A DNA stretch of 64,000 bases, from positions 496,001-560,000 of the forward strand of contig CAJVGD010000014.1 in assembly GCA_910890315.1 (NCBI GenBank). The letters run 5' to 3'. The position numbers and the translations under genes are program-made. Under the pieces are notes generated by a model. That model made no database searches. It had not been told where the DNA came from and worked only from the letters and a program-made list of their open reading frames with translations. Of this stretch, positions 1 through 8,852 are shown one piece after another (the stretch's first letter is position 1; the number at the start of each line of letters is the position of its first letter). Source of the stretch: Serendipita indica DSM 11827. Its lineage: Eukaryota > Basidiomycota > Agaricomycetes > Sebacinales > Serendipitaceae.

Positions 1-1
1 T

Positions 2-205
2 CGTGTACTCGGGATATGGTTCTGCTTCAACGGTGGCTCGTCTTACTCTGGCTACGGCAAGGTTGGGTTCGATAGAAGATTCCGCATCTTCAATATCACA
101 GATTGGGGAGAGACAATCACCACATACGAGCGTACAGAGAAGGGGAAACTGGTCGATCCGATCGTCCTCGTCGGGAATGGAGGGCCTTCGCCGTATGACG
201 GATGA
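2..205 (+). CDS. C-terminal end of a calcineurin-like metallophosphoesterase (Dcr2/purple acid phosphatase type), partial at 5' end
   Basis: The frame is open from base 2 to a TGA at 203-205 and encodes about 67 residues. The visible part includes FCFNGGSSYSGYGKVGFDRR, then RFRIFNITDWGETITTYER and a short tail. A glycine- and tyrosine-rich stretch followed by an R-R/F-R-I/V-F strand and a W-G-E-T-I-x-T-Y-x-R strand is typical of the C-terminal beta strands of fungal Dcr2-like metallophosphoesterases. The metal-binding residues lie upstream, outside the window, so enzymatic activity cannot be judged. Family recognition rests on this short C-terminal signature only; a related cell-wall or secreted phosphatase is possible. 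Confidence 0.55.
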   Translation, partial: RVLGIWFCFNGGSSYSGYGKVGFDRRFRIFNITDWGETITTYERTEKGKLVDPIVLVGNGGPSPYDG

Positions 206-500
206 GCTTACCTATCGTTATTGATTCGGACTGGTGTATGCTAGGGTATCTTAACAATCGCATCTATTAGCATGAATGTGAAGATTACGTGCCAGCTTAG
301 ATACCTTCCTGCGAGACCAAGCCGGAAATTCTATCAATCACCCTGGAAATGACCATTTGCTCCTCTTTCCTGTTCTTAAAGCCACCGAGGAGAAACCTGT
401 GACTCACGTCGTGACTGAGCTTGGTGCCGAGCATACGTAGTCCCTACCTCTTCATCTCCAAGTCCGCTGGAGACGTGACTGTGTCCTATTCTGCGCGAAA

Positions 501-2011
501 ATGCTCGGAATACGATGTTACAGTGGTCTTCGAACCGCGTTCGTCAAACCATCTCCGTCATGGGGTCGAATGCGACAGGTTACACCGTTGTGCCAACGGT
601 TTTATTCACCTCGATCTCATCCACCGCATTCAACACCGGAAAGAGCCTCTTTAGAGCTGGAAAAGGAGCGCTCTATTCTTCAAGAGCCAATGTTTAGCAA
701 TGCCTCACCAAAACCGCGAATAGCTGTTCCAATCCTGGTCTGTTTGAATTTATGGTAACCTTCTTTCTTTTATACATCCACAGTTTGCATTATTGGTGTC
801 TGGGCTGGGCTTTGGAGTCGCGGCCGTGCGTACAAACGAGGAGACTGAGAAATGGCGAGAACGCATCTCGGTCGTGGCTCCGATTTTTCCGTGGGGTGTA
901 ACCTCTCAGAGCGCTACGATGTATGGCGAATGGAGACAAGCCAAAGGCCGAGTATGTTCAACTCCTTTCGTGGCCTGGGTCGTGCACTGACACCGTTATA
1001 GGCATGGCAAGAGGCTTTTGATAACTTTCAGAAGAAGACAGTGGCACTCCCTGCTACAGTTCGCTCTTTTTTCAATTATGCCTACTATTACGTCGCACAG
1101 TCATGGGTCAATTTGACCGAGGGCAAAGAGATGAGCTACAAACTTGTGGGCTGCTTCGCTGCAGTCTACGTGATGGGCTTGATACCTGTTGCACGACAAT
1201 TCGCGCATCGGGCGTTTAGTCATGACCCGCTGTCTGGCCGGGTGACGACTCTGTTTACATCGCAATTTGGGCATGCCGGACTATTGCACATGGCGGTGAA
1301 TTCCTTTGCGCTGTTGGGCTTTGGTAAGTCAGGCTGGATGCGAGAGGAACATACCTAATGATCATAGGTGAGTTTGCTTGGAGCTATCTGCGCCACAAGC
1401 AAGTATCTGGCGCTGGAAAGATGGATGAAGCGCTAAGCGGCTACCATTTCCTCGCCTTTCACCTCGCAGGTATGCATAATAGGTTAACGATTGTGAGTGT
1501 ATACTGACGCCCCGGCCACAGCGGGGACGGTAGCGGCACTGACATCGCATCTGTTCGCTGCCCGAGTGCTGGTCCCCCGGATGATGTCCGCAATCTCAAA
1601 GGGGGGCGAAGTGACCGCAACACAAATTCTGCCTAGTACTGGGGCGTCTGGGGCGATATGGGCGAGTCTGATGGTGACCGCGCTTGGATGGCCACACACG
1701 ACGGTGACACTGGTGTTCCTGCCCTTTTTCCCAATATCGATTGGCACAGGCGTTTACGGACTTGTCGCGCTTGATATCATCGGACTGATTCGCGGATGGC
1801 GGTGAGCAGAAGGCACACCCTAACGCCGTAGCGATTCCTGACGACCGTCTACAGGTTCTTTGACCATGCCGGTCATTTGGGGGGCGCTGCGTTTGGTGCT
1901 CTCTACTTTTACTATGGACCAGGTTGGTGGGAGTGGTGTAGAGAACAAGCAGCTAGGCTCTCTTTGTCGCGGCGGTCGCCTCCGCCTGGCTCGACGTTGA
2001 CGGTTGCCTGA
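501..2011 (+). CDS. PCP1: Mitochondrial rhomboid intramembrane serine protease (PCP1/PARL type)
   Basis: Six exons: 501-737, 784-951, 1002-1323, 1368-1469, 1522-1801 and 1855-2011, all phases compatible, giving 421 residues. The start MLGIRCYSGLRTAFVKP is Arg-rich and acid-free, as expected of a mitochondrial presequence. A membrane helix (VPILFALLVSGLGFGVAAV) spans the first intron junction and precedes the rhomboid core. The core shows H-A-G-L-L-H-M-A-V-N-S in its second conserved segment, the nucleophile in TGASGA (Ser about 319) and the catalytic His in HAGHLGG (about 377). Family members sit in the mitochondrial inner membrane; yeast Pcp1 cleaves Mgm1 and Ccp1, and that role here is inferred from homology. 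The 295 bp upstream (206-500) has no recognisable gene and should hold the promoter. Confidence 0.9.
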
Positions 2012-2316
2012 GGCTAGCGGGCGGAAGGTGCCCAGACATGTCTTGGGTGATGATATATATATCGGGTCTCGGCGTCCATAAATAAAACTGAATTGAACAG
2101 GGTGAAACGCGGGCACTTCGCTTTGGCGGCTTTTTCCACGAGTGGTACATCGGTTGTCCACATAAAAAGGGATGCTTGTATGCGCTTCAAACATTCATCT
2201 TCTTGGTCTCTCCCTCGACCGTCCCCGCTCGCTTCCAGTAATCCCTCTAATCTTTGAGAGCTCTTGAGCACCTACACGCCCACACGCACCTCGCTTTTTC
2301 TTCTAGTCTACTAAAA
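2012..2316. promoter_or_regulatory. Intergenic region with probable promoter of the MP88-like gene
   Basis: About 305 bp lie between the PCP1 stop and the next start codon. AT-rich TATA-like blocks occur near 2050-2060 (a TA repeat), near 2080 (ATAAATAAAA) and near 2162 (CATAAAAAGGG). The last is the best placed TATA candidate, about 150 bp before the ATG. The last 70 bp are pyrimidine-rich, as is common in front of well-expressed fungal genes. No coding frame is supported here. Confidence 0.4.
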
Positions 2317-3668
2317 ATGCATTCCGTGCTCGCTGCTGTCGCACTCGCGTCGAGTGTCGTCCCCGCCGTCCTTGCCCAAGGCGTCCCCCTCGCCTCAAAG
2401 CATTTCACCTGGGGTGCTCTCGTCAGTCCTTTTTCTCTCTCTTCCGTCCATCGCATCGCTTGCCTGCCAGCAAATAGCCCGCGTCTTCCTCCGCTCCTCG
2501 TCGCCCGTTGCTAACTGCCTCTGCAGCCATACCAGGCAGACACTGATACTGGTGAGCGTGGTACCCAGTACGGTTACAACTTGTGCAACAGCACCGTGAG
2601 TCTTTTCTCTCTACTCTTCCGAGTCTGTGCTATTTTGGGACTGACGGCTTCCTAGACTGAGGGACCAACCTCGTTGTGCCAAACCGCCATCATCAACAGC
2701 ATCGATGGTCCGTGCAATTTTTCTCGATTTTTTTTAAGGTTTGCGAAGCTGACTCTACCCGCTCCTAGACTTCTGCCTCTGGGGTCCTCCTGAAAAGGAT
2801 TCTCTCATCGGTAACGTCGAGGGTGAGAGCGTTGCTTGGTGCACAAAGCCAGGCTATGGTACCCGTATCATCCCCAAGGGTGCCATCACCGGCGTTCAGT
2901 TCATGAAGACGCCCGACTACATTCAAGTCACTGGTCGCATCACCCAGAACCTCATCAACATCCAAGCCGATGACTCCGGAGGAGAGTTGGACCCCCACGG
3001 TGCCGACCAGCGTGGTAACCCCCTCGGCGGTCTCCTCTTCTCCAATGCATTCACTGGACAATTCGTTCAAGCTGTTGAATGGCACAACTTTATGGGTGGA
3101 GGAACTTTCTGCCTCAAGGCCTGCGACCCCGCTGGTCCCAACGCTGCTCGGTACGCCTCCTCCTACCATCTACATCCTTTTCTAACCCTTAAAAAGCTTC
3201 TGCGAGCACATCTTTGATCGAATTGGATGCGCATACAACGCCCCAGCTGCCTACGAAGATGGCGCTTTCCTCAGCTGCGAGGGTGCCAACCAGGACTTCC
3301 CCGGAATCTACACCGACGCTGCAGGTGCTGTTCAGACCTACACTCAGCCACCAGAATCTCTCGGTCCCATCTCGACGATGCCCTACCAACCCCGCGTCCC
3401 AGCATCGTCAAACTGCGTGACCCACGACGTCGCCACCCTCTGGTCTGGTGCTCCCACTGCAAGCGTCGCTCCTGCTTCCTCGAGTGCAAGTGGAACGCTT
3501 ACCCGCACCACCTCGCGCGCCGTCTCCACCACCCGCGCATCGACCGCTGGGTCATCGGCCACCGGCACCCCCAACGGTGCTTCATCGCGCCGTTCTCTCC
3601 CTCGGCTCGCTAGCAGGAGCTGCTCTCGTTGCCTTCGTTGCCCTCTAAGCGGACGTTACGACTTTTAG
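2317..3668 (+). CDS. Secreted MP88-like 'macrofage activating glycoprotein', probably GPI-anchored but with an apparent frame break at the C-terminus
   Basis: Five exons: 2317-2421, 2527-2595, 2656-2707, 2769-3150 and 3197-3668. The protein starts with a clear signal peptide (MHSVLAAVALASSVVPAVLA). A conserved ectodomain of about 270 residues follows, with the segments FCLWGPP, AWCTKPGYGTR, GVQFMKTPDYIQVTG and GGELDPHGADQRGNP. These resemble the basidiomycete mannoprotein MP88 / macrofage-activating glycoprotein family. A Ser/Thr/Ala-rich, probably O-mannosylated stalk comes next. Read straight through, the tail is Arg- and Cys-rich. The +1 frame instead gives AVLSLGSLAGAALVAFVAL followed by a stop at 3648, a textbook GPI-attachment helix. 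I therefore suspect a one-base error or frameshift near 3575-3590. The function in the fungus is unknown; it is a cell-surface antigen in Cryptococcus. Confidence 0.85.
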
Positions 3669-3882
3669 ATAGGGTGTGCTCTCCTCTCTCGGACCATTGG
3701 CGCGAGCTGTGTCGTCTTACTATCACGGACTTTGATATTACCAGGGACTCGCTTCGCTTAATGTAGCTAATCCCATCGCCGCTCTTTCGTACGATTAGAA
3801 TAGTACTCTTTCAGTTATTATGACCCCCCGAGACCAATTTCGCATGAGCGTATTAAAATGAGTTAAGTACATGCATTCCTCA

Positions 3883-6800
3883 TCACGTCTGGTCCATCGC
3901 GTCATCACCGAGCACCTCGAAAAATCCGGAGAAGCGAGCCTTGTTCTTTCCGGCCTTTTTGGTGAGCCAGTCCCTGAGCTTTGGTTTCATTGCTGGTCGC
4001 TTCTCAACAAGGTCTCGCAACTGCTCCTTTGGGAGCTGTAGCAGCGCGTCAAACGAATTTGGCTCTGTCCGCTCCGCACACAAAATAAAGCCGTTCCACA
4101 GTTGTCGATCCGTCCATACTTTCTTGGTGATCAACCGCGACAGGAGCGTCGTTGATACCCACGCCGCGAGGTGCTTGTACGTCGCGACGGCTTGCAAAAC
4201 CTGACGACCCCAATCGCATCAGATTCACCGCAACCGACGAGACCGAACAGTCCCTTACCGTCCATAGAAAGAGCATGGGAAGTGCCTTTGCATCCAGGTA
4301 ATGTTGCATCACGGACGCTAGAACCTCTGATTTGAATATCTCGGGCATGTTGAAACAGACGCTTATCGCTGTGAAACAATGATGAGCTTTGTCCAACCGG
4401 GTGGAAGAGAGCGAGCGTGCCTTCTTTCGCTTTTGGCAATCCCACCTCCGTCTCCATGTCATGCAGCTGGATCATGAGCTCTTTCGGTGTCAAAAGCCTG
4501 CTCTGCGCCTCGCGGACTTGATTCGTATTCGTGAGTTGCGGGATTTCGACAATGGACGTGAACATCTGGCGCACAAGTGCACGGTTCTCGGCCGTGCCAT
4601 TCAGTGTATCGACAAGTTTGGGCAAATGCTTGACAATTTCGGGCTATGTCATAGTTTAATACTAAATAACGTATATGAATGAGAATCACTTGCCTTGTCC
4701 ATCTCACTAATGATCAGCATCAGGAACCGCGCATCGGCACCGCGGTCGGCGATCAGGGTTTTGACGAGCGTAAACACGCTGGGCGTAGGTCGCCCTGACT
4801 CAATAAAAATGTTGAGAATGCGCAGTACAAGCCTCTCGGCGCCTTCTGGGTAAGATTTGAGGTAGCCAAGCAACTTGGCGTTCGGTCCCATGGCTTGGAT
4901 GGGTCGTGTGAGAAGCTCGTGCAGCGCATCCTGTACAGTAGAATCCATCTTTGAATACGTCTCAAAGAGACTAGAAAAGTAATATGTTGGTGACATGCAC
5001 GAAAAAAGGAGAGGTACGTACGGCTCGAGAAAGGACGGATCTTTGACCGACAGCGCCAACGAACTTTCCACGTATTGTGTTATTTCATTCTTGTCGGCAG
5101 GTAATGTAGGTGTTGGAGGTAAGTACGGTCCAAGTTCCTCCATTGCCGGATCGCTGGTGGACTCTTCGCCCGCCTTTGCTAGCCTCTTCAAGGATGTGGT
5201 TGCATAAGCGCGAATCCGACTCGCCATAGGCTCAACATCTGGCCACCATCTGCGAATGGTATGGATTGCACCTTTTCGCGTGGGCTCCGCTGCCAAAAAA
5301 TGTGAGCTCACGTGTCGATCAAATAAACAGGATGCCGGGATTGGAAACGCAGGAGAATGACGACAAACGGCACATGGTAGTGAAATTAGAGTGGGTCAGG
5401 GAGTCAACCACCATATCACGTTTTCCAATGCCGGGTGACGTCGAGCAGTGTGAATACAACAATAATACGTACACGGATGGGTCATGAGGTGAAGGAGAAC
5501 CGACATGGCTTGGTCGCGTAGAGGTATCCGGAGTTCGATCACCGGTCGAAGGATTGCCATGGCCGTAGGCATACTGGTACCGAAATGAGCCGCGCACGAC
5601 TGATATTTATATAATCTCACCGATCTTTGTCAGCCGCTATTTCGCCAAGGAGATCAAAGAGATTCGACGGTATCTCTGGTAGATCAAGCACAAATTGGGA
5701 AAACGAGTCTTTGTCACTTTTCCGAGCCGTGGCCTCGATTATCTCTCGCGCCCAATAATCAAAGTTCTGTCGCTATTGCCCGTCAGCACCTCCCAAAGTC
5801 TGGAGGACCTACTTACTGCAGACGCGCTGGCTTTTAGCTGTACGCTGTCATTATGCCATTCTTCATTGAGCCATAGGGATGCCAGATGCGATCGTGCTTA
5901 AATTCGGCTACGATGTAGTTGAATAGCATCCTCCGCATCCGGTACTCTGCTTCGAGAGCAGAGCCTTTTGTCGACTTTTCAACCGCTTTGCCGTCGCCCA
6001 TCTTCTCGCTCTCGTCTTGTTCTTCCTCCTCATCCTCTTCCGGTTGAGAGTAGGCACCACGAGTAATCATCCGAATCAGGAGGAGAGACCACATTTCTGG
6101 TGTCGGCTTTCCACGTTCTTGAAGTGGCACTACATTCGAGGAAGGGGGACTGAGCATTTCGCCGCGTTGTTGTACCCGCTGGAGACAAGAATTGACTAGT
6201 GCAACTTTTTGCTTCTCGGACATCTTGCGAGGGCGCGGAAGTTTGAAGGTGCTAACATGGGTTTCTGGTGTGACGGATTCCTAAAAGAGAAAGGTCAATG
6301 AAGAGTTTTATAGGTGCTGGCAGACGAACCAGCTGGTTTGCTTCCTGTGTCGACGCCTCCATTGGAGCTTCTTCATCTTCTAGGTCCATGATGAGAGGAT
6401 CAATCGGTTCAGCCTTGATCTCAATTTCCTCTGCCAGCGGTGGGCTTTCCGCCTTTGCGGCTTCTTGCACGCCGAGGCCTTTGCCGTCGAAGTACGCCAT
6501 TTCTAGAGAGAATGAGCTCTTATTTTTGCAAATTCTGTATACTTACTTGGACTGCGGCGTCAAATTGCTCGTCTTCAATCAACTTGAGACTTTCGATGAC
6601 GATTTGCGCAAGGATGCGACTTGGGACGGTAGAAAAGTCGAAATTGCGGAGGATGGCCGGATCGACGGCCCTGAATGGTCTCAGAGCAGGAGTTGCATTG
6701 TCGTGCGAGACTTTGAGTCTCTTGAGATCACCGGTGGGGACTTGTTCATCCGCTGATACCGAGAGCGCACGCTTTCGCCGCGATTCCTCCATCCGTACCA

Positions 6801-8032
6801 TGGTCTCTTGCGATTTGAAGTCGAGTTTCCGGATTGCGTCGTCTACTTCACCTCTATGTCTTCCGTGAGGATGTGTTCTAGCAGGTATGAGTGAACAAAT
6901 CGCGCATAGAGTGAGCCATACTTGTTGAAATGAATAAGGGTGATCCGCATAATCTTGTAGATTGACCGTATAGCCATTGCGGTCTCGGTACCGAGTTGGG
7001 CTGGATCCCAGCTCAAGTAGACGCCATATACAAATGGAACGAGATCTGGTCGAAGCTTTGCAAGAGCTCCAAACGATTGGACAATGGCTGTAACCAAGTC
7101 GATTTGTCTAAGACCCTTCGTGAGCTGGAGGCCGAGGAGCTCATGCTCACAGACCTTGCATTTCGGAAGGACAGCAAGAGTTGCTCGGTAAAGGTAATGC
7201 CTTCCTTTTCCATCGCCGCAATATTAAAGAACGGATGATTGCCTGGGATGAAGAGGAGGTGAGGGTCGCTGGCATTATGGAGCTATGTATGTAAGTACTG
7301 TTGAGATGTGTACTTTTCAGAGACATACTCGAGGGTCACTGGGTCCTTTGGAATGCACTAGCAACACTCGCTGAAGGAATTTGGCCACGGCGATGCGGAC
7401 ACCGAGAGGACTCGTCGGATGTAGATTATAATCCAATATTCGTGTTCTCGCATCAACCATTTTGATCCAATGCTGGTGCATATTAGGGTCTAAACAGCTA
7501 AGACGAGTCAACCTTGATTCGACGACGCTGGCGGAGACGCACCAGAGTCTGAAGACCTGAGGGTAGATAGATCCAAGAGTTTCGATGGCTAACTTCATAT
7601 AGAACGGGTTGTGGTCTGCGAGGAGGTCCCTTAAGGCGTCGACGACGTCCAAAACGACTGTTAAAGTGATTATATTTCAGCAAATGTGTTTACAGAGGTG
7701 CATACAACCCGCGGAAGATGAGCTCAAACACCTTTTATGCACGTCTAACAACCAATGGTTTACTCACATCGAATGCGCTCCTGGTCGTGTGGGTCTGTCG
7801 GCAGGCGTGAGACGACATACCAGACGAGCTCAAAAACCCATTGCTTGAACAGAGAATCAGGCTGATGCTGGACGTTTGGGACGAGATTTTTCAGGAGGAG
7901 GATTGCAACATTTGGAGAGACCGTCTCTAGATGGTCTCTTAGATTCCGGAGAACTAGAGCCTGCTCTGGTGAGTCACTGGGCAGCGTTAGAGCCTGTCTC
8001 AGCGCCGCAATTGGGTCGACCGTAGATGCCAT
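3883..8032 (-). CDS. PTA1: Symplekin/Pta1, scaffold of the mRNA 3'-end processing complex
   Basis: A multi-exon minus-strand gene running from ATG at 8030-8032 (MASTVDPIAALRQAL) to a stop at 3883-3885. The N-terminal exons encode HEAT-like helices (for example LRNLRDHLETVSPNVAILLL and MKLAIETLGSIYPQVFRLWC). A charged linker follows, with KRKRALSVS-type and acidic stretches around 6260-6800. The C-terminal half (about 3885-5311) matches the symplekin C-terminal domain, with LLTRPIQAMGPNAKLLGYL, RLVLRILNIFIESGRPTPS and a Lys-rich end. Symplekin scaffolds the cleavage and polyadenylation factor and carries the Ssu72 phosphatase. An ORF start one codon upstream is TTG, so the ATG was chosen. The gene shares a 58-bp divergent spacer with VMA10. 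Individual exon borders were not all resolved. Confidence 0.85.
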
Positions 8033-8090
8033 CAAGTTGGAGGCAGCTCCAAGTGGCCCAACGAGAGTTTGGACCTTTCCTTATCGCCCC
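8033..8090. promoter_or_regulatory. 58-bp divergent spacer between symplekin and VMA10 start codons
   Basis: The two start codons point away from each other and are separated by 58 bp, so the core promoters must overlap each other or lie inside the neighbouring 5' exon or first intron. No TATA box is visible; the spacer is of mixed composition with a short pyrimidine run (CCTTTCCTTATC) just before the VMA10 ATG. Co-expression of the two genes is an inference. Confidence 0.5.
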
Positions 8091-8599
8091 ATGGTCAGCC
8101 AAGTCGACATAATCTCACTTGTTCTGCATCTCACAGACGATTAGGCTGCTCGTTCACAAGGAATTCAGACACTGCTCGAGGCAGAGAAGGACGCGGCAAA
8201 GGTTGTCCAGGAAGCTAGACAATGTTGGTCCATCGGAGCAGATTATACTACCTAATCACTGAAGTATGACGCTTAGATCGCACTCAGAAGCTCAAAGACG
8301 CCCGCAGTGAAGCGGCCAAGGAGCTCGAAGCGTACAAGCAGAAGAAGGATGCCGAGGTCAAAGCTTTTGAACAAAAGGCAAGACATTCTGCTGTGTACAC
8401 GCTCTACAAACTCTGATCTACGTGGCAGCACGCTGGCGTCACTCAAGCAAACCAAAAGGCGATAGACGAGGAGACGGATCAGAAACTCAAGGCATTGGAA
8501 GCATCGTACAATGAAAACAAGGACAAGGTCGTAAAGAAGCTCCTGGATCGCGTCCTCCTCGTCAAGCCCGAGTTGCATCCCAATCTGAAGAAAGTCTGA
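8091..8599 (+). CDS. VMA10: V-type proton ATPase subunit G
   Basis: Four exons: 8091-8093, 8145-8223, 8277-8377 and 8429-8599, joining to 117 residues, close to the family length of about 114. The product begins MAARSQGIQTLLEAEKDAAK and ends LLVKPELHPNLKKV. The GIQ-LL-AE-A motif and the long Lys/Glu/Gln coiled coil are diagnostic of subunit G, which forms the peripheral stalk of the vacuolar ATPase with subunit E. Two oddities are visible. Exon 1 consists only of the ATG. Intron 3 (8378-8428) starts with GC rather than GT (AAG|GCAAGA, ending GGCAG). The third intron cannot be read through because its frame contains a stop. The gene is convergent with the transcription factor downstream. Confidence 0.92.
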
Positions 8600-8852
8600 T
8601 TGAATTCCAACGTAGTAAACCTTATGAATACAGAATCACGTCTGTTATAGCAGAACCCCAAATGATACATTCACAGTGACCATAATCGGCTGGTATACTC
8701 CATTTCCTATTTCTACCAGCTGGCCCTGAATTAAGTGCCAGCGAGGTGGAAATGACATATTGATTTGGTGGTGTTACAGGGACCTCGGATTTCTTCGATC
8801 AGAGCCCAAAACGATATAGCTCGGTGAAAGGGCAGTCGCGTGGCGTCCACTC

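Noticed and set aside
515-697. Alternative PCP1 N-terminus starting at 515
   Set aside because: Its frame stops at 697; the frame from ATG 501 joins in phase through the 738-783 intron and gives an intact membrane helix.
2765-3169. 134-codon minus-strand ORF
   Set aside because: Antisense shadow of the MP88-like exon 4, which has family similarity and valid splice sites.
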